This document shows, in pieces, positions 42,341 to 49,900 of a stretch of 64,000 bases of DNA. This DNA is from Microbacterium sp. LWH13-1.2 (GTDB lineage Bacteria; Actinomycetota; Actinomycetes; Actinomycetales; Microbacteriaceae). Made by a program: the position numbers and the translations under genes. The stretch lies in the NCBI RefSeq assembly GCF_038397735.1, contig NZ_CP151635.1, forward strand, positions 744,001-808,000. Direction: 5' to 3'. A model generated the notes under the pieces. That model saw only the letters and a program-made list of their open reading frames with translations. It had not been told where the DNA came from and did no database searches. Each line of letters opens with the position of its first letter. Within the stretch, counting starts at the first letter, position 1.

Positions 42341-42370
42341 ATCTTAGTGTCATCGCGACTCTTAGTGCGC
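42341..42370. promoter_or_regulatory. Candidate NrtR operator and nrtR promoter
   Basis: Two CTTAGTG words (42343-42349 and 42361-42367) are spaced 18 bases apart start to start; read on the minus strand they give CACTAAG and overlap a possible -10 TAAGAT (42341-42346). Repeats over the operon's own promoter suit autorepression. I cannot match them with certainty to a published NrtR motif. Confidence 0.45.
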
Positions 42371-42443
42371 GTGTGTGACGGACCGGACCCTGAGGCCGAA
42401 ACGTTATATACCAGCGTTCTGGCCTCTTGTCGCCCGGATGGCT

Positions 42444-42485
42444 ATTTGTTAGGTTACTGTCCTAACAAATCCCTTTCATAGGGAT
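42444..42485 (+). promoter_or_regulatory. Palindromic operator upstream of the first ABC importer operon
   Basis: ATTTGTTAGG (42444-42453) and CCTAACAAAT (42461-42470) form a perfect 10-bp inverted repeat around a 7-base centre. A second inverted repeat, ATCCCT and AGGGAT (42469-42474, 42480-42485), follows immediately. The stretch is unusually AT-rich for this genome and lies about 80-120 bases before the substrate-binding protein gene, where a promoter is expected. A dimeric repressor or activator site is likely. Confidence 0.6.
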
Positions 42486-42563
42486 CTGTCGCGAGTTCCA
42501 CTCTGGAGCTCGGCTCCATCCCGGAGATCCCTCCTGCAGTGCAGCACCGAGAGGAAATACAGA

Positions 42564-44255
42564 ATGATCCGTAACGGAAGGCGCAAGATCGCGCTCACCG
42601 CTGTGGCGGGGGCATCCGTCCTCGCCCTGGGTTTGACGGCCTGTGGCGCAGGCGGCGGCAATGAGGGGAGCGGTGGCGATGGCGACCGGGCTCTTCGCGT
42701 GTGGGCCGGCAGCCAGACCCCCATCACCGCGAACTACAACCCGTTCGCCCCGACCGTGCTCCATGGTGCGCTGGGCCCCATCTACGAGCCGCTGTTCTTC
42801 TTCAACAAGACGGCGGACTCCGAGCCCGTCGGTCTTATCGGCGACTCCTACGAATACAACGAGGACGGCACGGTGATCACGATCGCCATCAAGCCCGACC
42901 TCAAGTGGAGCGACGGCGAGCCCCTCACGGCTGCCGATGTGGCGTTCTCCTTCACCTACGAGGCGAACAACCCCGAGGGCAACGGCCTCGTCTCGGCCGA
43001 GGCGACCGATGACACCACGGTCGTCCTCACCTACACCACCGCGCAGTACACGACCGAGTTCCAGCGACTCGGCTCGACCTACATCCTGCCTGAGCACGTG
43101 TGGTCCGAGGTCACGGACTTCGCGAACTTCGCCAACGAAGACCCGGTCGGTTCGGGCGCCTACGTCGTCGACAAGACGACGAGCGAGTCGTACACGCTCG
43201 TCGCCAACGAGAACTTCCGCGACGCCGACGAGCTCGGAGTCAAGAAGGTCCAGTACATCGCCGTCGACAACAACCAGACCGCACAGGATCTGCTCGCTGC
43301 CGGCAAGCTCGACTGGACGGGCATGTTCATCCCGAACCCGGATGACGTCACGGGCAACGGCGCGATCGACTGGATCAACACGCCGCAGGACCCGACGGTG
43401 CTGTACACCTGCTCGAACGCCGAGCTCGGTTGCTCCGGTCCGCAGACCGATGTCGCCGTGCGTCAGGCGCTGAACGTCGCGATCGACCGCGCCGCGATCA
43501 AGGACAAGGCATTCGTCGGTCTGACGGGCGACATCTCGCCGACGTTCGCTCTGCTTCCGCGTGACGAGAAGTGGGTGGCCGATCCCGCCAACGAGGTCAG
43601 CCCGCAGGAGGCGAACGCCGCAGAGGCGGGCGAGATCCTCGAGGCCGCCGGTTACACCAAGGACGGCGACTTCTACTCCAAGGACGGGAAGCCGCTCGAG
43701 CTCAGCCTGATCTCGGTCGACGGCTGGACCGACTACAACGACGCCGCGAAGCTGATCGCAGAGCAGGCTGAGGCGGCCGGCATCAAGGTCACCGCGTCGA
43801 CCGTGCAGTGGCAGGAATTCTCCGACGCCCGTCAGGGCGGGGACTTCCAGCTGATCGTCGGCGGTGTCATCGGCACGTCGGTGGCCGACCCGTTCCAGAT
43901 CTACCGCGACTGGTTCGGCGGCACGACCGTCGGCTCCACCGCAGCCGTGGGCTCTGAGGTCCCTGCCGGACGCTGGAACTTCAGCCGCTACAGCAACCCC
44001 GTCGTCGACGAGGCGGTCCAGGCCGCGATCAGCACGAACGACGAGGCAGAGAAGAAGGAGCTGTACGGCACGATCCAGACCGAGATCGTCCGCGACCTGC
44101 CCTACATCCCGCTCGTGATCAATGCGACCCAGACCTTCTACAACACGAAGGACTTCACGGGTTGGCCGACGGAGGAGGACCTCTACGCCTTCCCGCCGTC
44201 CTGGGGCGCGATCGCGGCAGGTTACGTCCTGACGCAGCTCGAGCCGGCGAACTAA
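42564..44255 (+). CDS. ABC importer substrate-binding lipoprotein (family 5)
   Basis: A lipoprotein of 563 residues. The signal peptide ends in the lipobox LTAC with the lipidated Cys at 27, then a Gly/Ser-rich spacer. The body is a family 5 (DppA/OppA/nickel/oligosaccharide) binding protein with the conserved YEPLFFF, LKWSDGEPLTAADVAFSF and AVRQALNVAIDRAAI blocks. Ligand uncertain: peptide or oligosaccharide. GAGGAAA precedes ATG 42564. It heads a five-gene operon encoding two permeases and two ATPases. Confidence 0.92.
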   Translation: MIRNGRRKIALTAVAGASVLALGLTACGAGGGNEGSGGDGDRALRVWAGSQTPITANYNPFAPTVLHGALGPIYEPLFFFNKTADSEPVGLIGDSYEYNEDGTVITIAIKPDLKWSDGEPLTAADVAFSFTYEANNPEGNGLVSAEATDDTTVVLTYTTAQYTTEFQRLGSTYILPEHVWSEVTDFANFANEDPVGSGAYVVDKTTSESYTLVANENFRDADELGVKKVQYIAVDNNQTAQDLLAAGKLDWTGMFIPNPDDVTGNGAIDWINTPQDPTVLYTCSNAELGCSGPQTDVAVRQALNVAIDRAAIKDKAFVGLTGDISPTFALLPRDEKWVADPANEVSPQEANAAEAGEILEAAGYTKDGDFYSKDGKPLELSLISVDGWTDYNDAAKLIAEQAEAAGIKVTASTVQWQEFSDARQGGDFQLIVGGVIGTSVADPFQIYRDWFGGTTVGSTAAVGSEVPAGRWNFSRYSNPVVDEAVQAAISTNDEAEKKELYGTIQTEIVRDLPYIPLVINATQTFYNTKDFTGWPTEEDLYAFPPSWGAIAAGYVLTQLEPAN

Positions 44256-44294
44256 GAACATGAGGTCGGGGGAGCAGGAAGCACGGTCAGTGAC

Positions 44295-45290
44295 ATGAAG
44301 TTCTATGCACGAAGAATCGGGTTCTATGCGTTCACGCTGTGGGCCGCGATCTCACTCAACTTCCTGCTTCCCCGGCTCATGCCGGGGAACCCGGCGGACA
44401 TCATGATCGCCAAGATGCAGCGCGCGGGTGGCGAGGTCTCCGAGACCACGATCCGCAACATCAAGCTGCTGCTCGGCGGTGATGACTCCTCCCTCTGGGA
44501 TCAGTACATCGCGTACTGGGGGCGCATGTTCCAAGGCGACCTGGGCATCTCCGTCACCAAGTTCCCCGCCCCGGTGAGCGAGCTGATCGGGCAGGCGCTG
44601 CCGTGGACGCTCATCCTCGTCGGTACGGTGACCGTGATCTCCTTCATCCTCGGCGTCGTGCTCGGCGCCTGGGCCGGATGGAAGCGCGGTACTTGGGTCG
44701 ATCACCTGATCCCGGCCACCACCGTGCTGCAGTCCATCCCCTACTTCTGGATGGCGCTGCTCCTCGTCTCGGTGTTCGCGGTCGGACTCGGCTGGTTCCC
44801 GATCTTCGGCGGTTACGACGTCTTCGACTTCCCCGACGGCCCAGAGCCGACCTGGGCGTTCTTCGTGGATGCGCTCTCGCATGCGATCCTTCCCGCGGTG
44901 ACCATCGTGATCTCGTCGGTGGGCGGCTGGATGTTCGGGATGCGCAACATGATGGTGCAGACCATGGCCGAGGACTACGTGCTGACGGCTGAGGCGAAGG
45001 GGCTCCGTCCGCGTCGCATCATGACGACATACGCCGCCCGCAATGCCGCGATCCCGTCGATCGCGGGGTTCTCGATCACCCTGGGGTTCGTGGTCGCCGG
45101 CTCCATCGTCATGGAGCAGGTGTTCACCTACCCGGGCATCGGCAAGCTGATGTTCCAGGCGGTGACGAACAACGACTACGCGCTCATGCAGGGGCTCTTC
45201 CTCGTCATCACCATCACGGTGCTCGCCGCCAACTTCATCATGGACCTCGTCTATGGCTTCATCGACCCGAGGGCGCGCCAGAATGTCTGA
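44295..45290 (+). CDS. ABC importer permease (DppB type)
   Basis: A 331-residue inner-membrane permease with six predicted helices. It has the N-terminal FYAFTLWAAISLNFLLPRLMP pattern, trimmed at its start, the PGNPADI motif, and the EAA loop (AEAKGLRPRRIMTTYAARNA) that docks on the ATPase. It follows the binding-protein gene by 39 bases and its stop lies inside the start of the next gene. Confidence 0.92.
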   Translation: MKFYARRIGFYAFTLWAAISLNFLLPRLMPGNPADIMIAKMQRAGGEVSETTIRNIKLLLGGDDSSLWDQYIAYWGRMFQGDLGISVTKFPAPVSELIGQALPWTLILVGTVTVISFILGVVLGAWAGWKRGTWVDHLIPATTVLQSIPYFWMALLLVSVFAVGLGWFPIFGGYDVFDFPDGPEPTWAFFVDALSHAILPAVTIVISSVGGWMFGMRNMMVQTMAEDYVLTAEAKGLRPRRIMTTYAARNAAIPSIAGFSITLGFVVAGSIVMEQVFTYPGIGKLMFQAVTNNDYALMQGLFLVITITVLAANFIMDLVYGFIDPRARQNV

Positions 45291-46263
45291 CACCGAGAAC
45301 ACAGTGCTGATCACGAAGGATCAGCCCATGACCCAGCCCGCGAGCACGATCTCGCTGGCCACGCAGCGGGGACGCAAGCGCCGCACCATCCTCCCCACCT
45401 CCTCGTCGAAGTTCATCATCGGCGCGAGCATCGTGATCGCGATCGTGCTGTTCGCGATCATCGCGCCGATCTTCTCGCAGGACCCGCGGAGCACCGACAA
45501 TCCGGCCCTGTTGCCGCCATCGCCCGAGCACTGGCTCGGCACCACCAAGCTCGGGAACGACATGTTCGCCCAGCTCGCGATCGGCGCGCAGGGCTCGCTC
45601 CTGGTCGGTGTGGTCGCCGGTGGCATCGCCATCATCCTGTCGCTCCTCTTCGGTGTCCTCGCCGGCTACCTCGGCGGCTGGCGCGAGGACACCCTCGCGC
45701 TGCTGACCAACGTGATGATCGTGATCCCCGGCCTGCCGCTGGTGATGGTGATCTCGTCCTTCGTCCCGCAGCGCAGCTGGCAGCTCGTGGCGTTCGTGCT
45801 GGGCATCACCTCCTGGGCCGGTGCGGCCTACGTGCTGCGGCTGCAGACACGATCGCTGCGCACCCGCGACTACGTCTACGCGTCCAAGGTCGCGGGGGAG
45901 CGATCCTTCCGCGTCATCCTGGTCGAGATCATGCCGAACCTGCTGCCGCTGCTCACGGCGCAGTTCCTCTTCGCGATCATCTTCGCGATCCTCGGAGAGG
46001 CCGGTCTCTCCTACCTGGGCCTCGGCCCGAACTCCTCGATCACCTGGGGCACCATCCTCAACGACGCGCAGTCGGGCCAGGCGCTCGGGCGAGGGGCCTG
46101 GTGGTGGTTCGTGCCGCCGGGAATCATGATCGCCATGCTCGGCGCGGGGCTCTCCCTGATCAACTTCGCGATCGACGAGGTCATCAACCCCAAGCTGCGC
46201 AATGCGCCGGACGCCGCTCGGCGTGTGCGCAAGGCCGCCAAGACGAAGGGGGTCGCCGCATGA
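45283..46263 (+). CDS. ABC importer permease (DppC type)
   Basis: A 326-residue permease, partner of the preceding gene. A long cytoplasmic N-terminus (1-45) precedes six helices, and the EAA loop reads SKVAGERSFRVILVEIMPNL. ATG 45283 overlaps the previous stop; the alternative ATG 45253 is inside that gene. The stop overlaps the next start (ATGA). Confidence 0.92.
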   Translation: MSDTENTVLITKDQPMTQPASTISLATQRGRKRRTILPTSSSKFIIGASIVIAIVLFAIIAPIFSQDPRSTDNPALLPPSPEHWLGTTKLGNDMFAQLAIGAQGSLLVGVVAGGIAIILSLLFGVLAGYLGGWREDTLALLTNVMIVIPGLPLVMVISSFVPQRSWQLVAFVLGITSWAGAAYVLRLQTRSLRTRDYVYASKVAGERSFRVILVEIMPNLLPLLTAQFLFAIIFAILGEAGLSYLGLGPNSSITWGTILNDAQSGQALGRGAWWWFVPPGIMIAMLGAGLSLINFAIDEVINPKLRNAPDAARRVRKAAKTKGVAA

Positions 46264-47123
46264 GCGCTCCGGATGCCGTGCTCACCGCACGAGACGTGTC
46301 GATCGAGTACGAGGTGGACCCGCCTGTGAAGGCCGTCCGCAATGTGTCCCTCACCCTCAACCGAGGCGAGATCCTCGGGCTGGCCGGCGAATCGGGCTGC
46401 GGCAAGACCACCCTCGCCTACGGCATGAACCGGCTGCTCAAGGCGCCAGCGCTCATGACGAGCGGCGAGATCGTGTTCCACGACCGCGACGGGCACGACA
46501 TCGACATCGTCGCGCTCGACGGCGACGGTCTGCGCGCGTTCCGCTGGGACAAGATCTCGATGGTGTTCCAGGGGGCGATGAACTCGCTCAACCCGGTGAT
46601 CAGCGTCAGGGCGCAGATCTTCGACATCTTCGACACGCATCGTCCCGGAATGTCCAAGAAGGACAAGCAGGCTCGGGCCGAAGAGCTGCTGACTCTGGTC
46701 GGGGTCGACCCGTCGAGGCTCACGAGCTTCCCGCATGAGCTCTCCGGCGGCATGCGTCAGCGCATGATGATCGCCATGGCGCTCGCGCTGGACCCGCAGG
46801 TCATGATCATGGACGAGCCCACCACCGCGCTCGACGTCGTGGTGCAGCGCGGGATCATCCGCGAGATCATGCGGCTGCGCGAGCGGCTCGGGTTCGCAGT
46901 GATCTTCATCACGCACGACCTGCCGATGCTGATCGAGATCAGCGACCGGATCGCCGTGATGCTGCAGGGCCAGATCGTGGAGGAGGGCACAGCGGAGGAG
47001 ATCTACCGCACGCCTCAGCACGAGTACACGAAGAAGCTGCTGTCGAGCTTCCCGAGTCTGACCGGCGAGCGCGGCGACTTCGTCCGCACCGGCAACCAGC
47101 CCAGTCAGGAGGAGATCCGATGA
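46260..47123 (+). CDS. ABC importer ATP-binding protein (DppD type)
   Basis: A 287-residue ATPase subunit. Walker A is GESGCGKTT, the Q-loop region MVFQGAMNSLNPV, signature LSGGMRQRMMIAMALA and Walker B VMIMDEPTTALD. The C-terminal HEYTKKLLSSFPSL is the oligopeptide-transporter extension. Overlapping start and stop codons couple it to both neighbours. Confidence 0.93.
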   Translation: MSAPDAVLTARDVSIEYEVDPPVKAVRNVSLTLNRGEILGLAGESGCGKTTLAYGMNRLLKAPALMTSGEIVFHDRDGHDIDIVALDGDGLRAFRWDKISMVFQGAMNSLNPVISVRAQIFDIFDTHRPGMSKKDKQARAEELLTLVGVDPSRLTSFPHELSGGMRQRMMIAMALALDPQVMIMDEPTTALDVVVQRGIIREIMRLRERLGFAVIFITHDLPMLIEISDRIAVMLQGQIVEEGTAEEIYRTPQHEYTKKLLSSFPSLTGERGDFVRTGNQPSQEEIR

Positions 47124-47956
47124 GTGCTCCCACCCTCGAAGCCCGCAACCTGGTGAAGGACTTCACCCTGCGATCAGGCCTCAAGACGTCCATCCTGCAT
47201 GCGGTCAAGGACGTCTCGTTCACGATCGAAGCGGGCAAGACGGTCGCCCTCGTCGGCGAATCAGGGTCGGGCAAGTCGACGATCGCCCGGATGCTGATGA
47301 AGCTCGAGACACCGACGAGCGGGCAGATCCTGCTCGACGGGAAGGACTCGGGGATGCGGGGCCGCGCGGTCGAGGAGTACCGATCGCAGGTGCAGATGGT
47401 GTTTCAGGATCCGTTCGCCTCGCTGAACCCGTTCCACACGATCATCCACCACCTGGAGCGACCGATCAGGCTCCACCACCCCAAGCTCTCGGGCGCCGAG
47501 GTGCGGGCGCGCGCGATACAGCTGCTCGAGCGCGTGCGACTGTCCCCGGGCGAGACATTCGCCGAACGGCGACCGCATGAGCTGTCCGGTGGTCAGCGGC
47601 AGAGAGTGGCCATCGCGCGGGCGCTCGCCCCGGGAGCGCGGTTCATCGTCGCAGATGAGCCCGTCTCGATGCTCGATGTCTCGATCCGGCTCGGGGTGCT
47701 CAACCTGCTGGCCGATCTGCAGCGGGAGGAGAATCTCGGCGTGCTCTACATCACGCACGATCTCGCGACGGCCCGGCACTTCAGCGACGAGATCATGGTC
47801 CTCTACAAGGGCGACGTCGTCGAGCGGGGGCCTGCAGACGACGTCATCCTCAATCCGCAGCATGAGTACACGAAGACACTGCTGGGCGCGGCGCCGGAGC
47901 CTGAGAACCTCGGTCGCCTCCGCGACGAGGTGCGGGCCGAACTCGCCGGCCGCTGA
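47120..47956 (+). CDS. ABC importer ATP-binding protein (DppF type)
   Basis: A 278-residue ATPase subunit, partner of the preceding one. Walker A is GESGSGKST, Q-loop QMVFQDPFASLNPF, signature LSGGQRQRVAIARALAPG and Walker B FIVADEPVSMLD (Val in place of Thr and Met for Ala, as in some DppF). It is the last gene of the operon and is followed by a long hairpin. Confidence 0.93.
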   Translation: MSAPTLEARNLVKDFTLRSGLKTSILHAVKDVSFTIEAGKTVALVGESGSGKSTIARMLMKLETPTSGQILLDGKDSGMRGRAVEEYRSQVQMVFQDPFASLNPFHTIIHHLERPIRLHHPKLSGAEVRARAIQLLERVRLSPGETFAERRPHELSGGQRQRVAIARALAPGARFIVADEPVSMLDVSIRLGVLNLLADLQREENLGVLYITHDLATARHFSDEIMVLYKGDVVERGPADDVILNPQHEYTKTLLGAAPEPENLGRLRDEVRAELAGR

Positions 47957-47960
47957 GCAT

Positions 47961-48024
47961 CCCTCCGGTCGCGCTTCCGCTCGACCGCGACGCATGGCGC
48001 GCGGAGCGAAGCGCGACCGGAGGA
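47961..48024 (+). terminator. Long hairpin after the first ABC importer operon
   Basis: CCTCCGGTCGCGCTT (from 47962) and its complement ending at 48023 form a stem of about 20 bp with one bulged base and a GC-rich loop of about 20 bases. It separates the importer operon from the glycine-riboswitch promoter. No T-run follows. Confidence 0.65.
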
Positions 48025-48051
48025 TCGCCCGTCTCTGCGGGGGTGACCCGC

Positions 48052-48057
48052 TAGACT
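48052..48057 (+). promoter_or_regulatory. -10 box of the glycine riboswitch-gcv transcript
   Basis: TAGACT, about 7 bases before a likely start near 48064, some 25-30 bases ahead of the first aptamer. No consensus -35 is obvious. Confidence 0.55.
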
Positions 48058-48088
48058 GAACGCACAAGTGAAGACAGGCCGAATGACC

Positions 48089-48280
48089 CACGCGGGAGAG
48101 CCCCGGCGAACGCAGCCGGGCACCGAAGGAGCAAGCCTCCCCGCCAATCTCTCAGGTACGCGTACCGCGCGGTTCCGGCCACTCTGAAAAGCGAGATCGA
48201 GCGATGCTGTAGCGCTCGGCTCCGCCGACGGTGAAAGCCCAGTCCCTGGGCGAAGCTCTCAGGCCCATGACAGAGGGGGA
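48089..48280 (+). ncRNA. Tandem glycine riboswitch
   Basis: Two glycine aptamers in series joined by a short A-rich linker (GAAAA, 48186-48190). Aptamer I has GGGAGAG (48094-48100), ACCGAAGGAGCAA (48122-48134) and TCTCTCAGGTA. Aptamer II has ACGGTGAAAGCCC (48228-48240) and GCTCTCAGGCCCATGACAGA leading to a G-run (48255-48279). These are the diagnostic gcvT-element motifs. It directly precedes gcvT, so it should turn glycine cleavage on when glycine is abundant. Confidence 0.93.
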
Positions 48281-48334
48281 GTTCCGAGGAACGGCGACGC
48301 CGCTGTTCCGCCCGACCCAGCCCGGGAGAACTCC

Positions 48335-49519
48335 ATGTCCGACCCTCGCTACACCCCGCTCCGCGAACGCCACGAGGCGCTCGGCGCCTCGTTCACCGAC
48401 TTCGGCGGCTGGCAGATGCCGGTGCGCTACACCTCCGACCTCGCCGAGCACCACGCCGTGCGTCAGGCCGCCGGGATCTTCGACATCTCGCACATGGCGG
48501 AGTTCATGATCGCCGGAGACTTCGCAGGGGCCTTCCTCGACTACTCTCTCGCCGGTCGTCTGTCGGCGATGTCCGTCGGCAAGGCGAAGTACTCGCTGAT
48601 GCTGGCCGACGACGGCGGGATCATCGACGACGTCATCGTCTACCGCCTCGCCGAGGATCGGTTCCTGGTGATCGCGAACGCCGGGAACCGCGGATTCGTC
48701 GACGCGGCGTTCGCCTCGCGGATCCGTTCGTTCCCCTCGCGGATCGAGCGTGAACGCCCGACGCTCGCCGCGGGCGAGGAGCGCACCTTCGAGGGCTTCC
48801 TCGGAGATCGCGGAGTCGACGTCGAGGACGTTTCCGACGAGTACGCGCTGCTCGCCGTCCAGGGCCCGGCATCCGAGGCCATCCTCGCCACGACTGCGGG
48901 CATCACCGACGTCGGTACGCCCTGGGCCGAGCAGAAGTACTACGCCTGGGCCGACGCCTCGTTCCTCGGCGGTCCGCTGCTCCTCGCCCGCACCGGCTAC
49001 ACGGGGGAGGACGGCTTCGAGCTTCTCGTACGCGTCGCCGACGCCCCGGCGCTCTGGGACGCGCTCGTCGATGCCGGCCAGGCGCACGGTCTCGTCCCCG
49101 CCGGTCTCGCCGCGCGCGACACGCTTCGGCTCGAGGCGGGAATGCCCCTCTACGGCCATGAGCTCTCCCGCGAGACGAAGCCGTCGCAGGCAGGTCTCGG
49201 CCGGGTCGTCGTGTCCGACAAGGAGAGCTTCATCGGCAAGGGTGCGGTGGATGCCGCATCCGATGCCCCGGTGCTCGTGGGCCTCGTCGCTGAAGGCAAG
49301 CGCGCCGGCCGTGCCGGATACCCCGTCGTCGATCAGGACGGCGGTGTGCTCGGCGAGATCACCAGCGGTGCACTCAGCCCGACGCTCGGCCACCCGATCG
49401 CCATGGCCTACGTCGAGCCGTCTTCCGCTGCGGAGGGAACCGCAGTATTCCTTGATGTGCGGGGGACCAGGATCCCCGCGACCGTGACCGCCCTGCCTTT
49501 CTACCGGAGGACCAAATGA
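48335..49519 (+). CDS. gcvT: Glycine cleavage system T protein (aminomethyltransferase)
   Basis: Transfers the methylene group from lipoylated GcvH to tetrahydrofolate, releasing ammonia. It has 394 residues. The N-terminal [20 protein letters not shown] and HMAEFMIAG regions and the [18 protein letters not shown] block of the folate pocket are intact. GGGAG lies about 7 bases before ATG 48335, in a region that can pair with the riboswitch tail. The stop overlaps the gcvH start (ATGA). Confidence 0.96.
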   Translation: MSDPRYTPLRERHEALGASFTDFGGWQMPVRYTSDLAEHHAVRQAAGIFDISHMAEFMIAGDFAGAFLDYSLAGRLSAMSVGKAKYSLMLADDGGIIDDVIVYRLAEDRFLVIANAGNRGFVDAAFASRIRSFPSRIERERPTLAAGEERTFEGFLGDRGVDVEDVSDEYALLAVQGPASEAILATTAGITDVGTPWAEQKYYAWADASFLGGPLLLARTGYTGEDGFELLVRVADAPALWDALVDAGQAHGLVPAGLAARDTLRLEAGMPLYGHELSRETKPSQAGLGRVVVSDKESFIGKGAVDAASDAPVLVGLVAEGKRAGRAGYPVVDQDGGVLGEITSGALSPTLGHPIAMAYVEPSSAAEGTAVFLDVRGTRIPATVTALPFYRRTK

Positions 49520-49893
49520 CCGACCTCAACGCCCTCAGCTACACCGACGAGCACGAGTGGATCGCCGCTGACGGCGACACCGTGACGATCGGCATCACCG
49601 ACTACGCGGCCGACAAGCTCGGCGACGTCGTGTTCGTCGAGCTCCCCGCCGTCGGCACCGAGATCGCCGCAGGCTCCGTCGTCGGCGAGATCGAGTCGAC
49701 CAAGTCGGTCGGCGAGCTCTATGCACCCGTCACCGGCACGGTCGTCGAGATCAACGACACCGTGGTCGACGATCCCTCGCTCGTGAACGCCGAGCCGTTC
49801 GCCGGAGGCTGGCTCATCAAGGTCGCCGTGGCCGCGGGGGCGCTCGAGGGTCTGATGGACCGCGACGCGTACGTCGCTCTGACGGAGGGCTGA
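49516..49893 (+). CDS. gcvH: Glycine cleavage system H protein
   Basis: The lipoyl carrier shuttling intermediates between P, T and L proteins. It has 125 residues. The lipoylated Lys is K63 in the conserved [20 protein letters not shown] near the N-terminus is typical. Translation is coupled to gcvT by an ATGA overlap. Confidence 0.97.
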   Translation: MTDLNALSYTDEHEWIAADGDTVTIGITDYAADKLGDVVFVELPAVGTEIAAGSVVGEIESTKSVGELYAPVTGTVVEINDTVVDDPSLVNAEPFAGGWLIKVAVAAGALEGLMDRDAYVALTEG

Positions 49894-49900
49894 TCGACCA

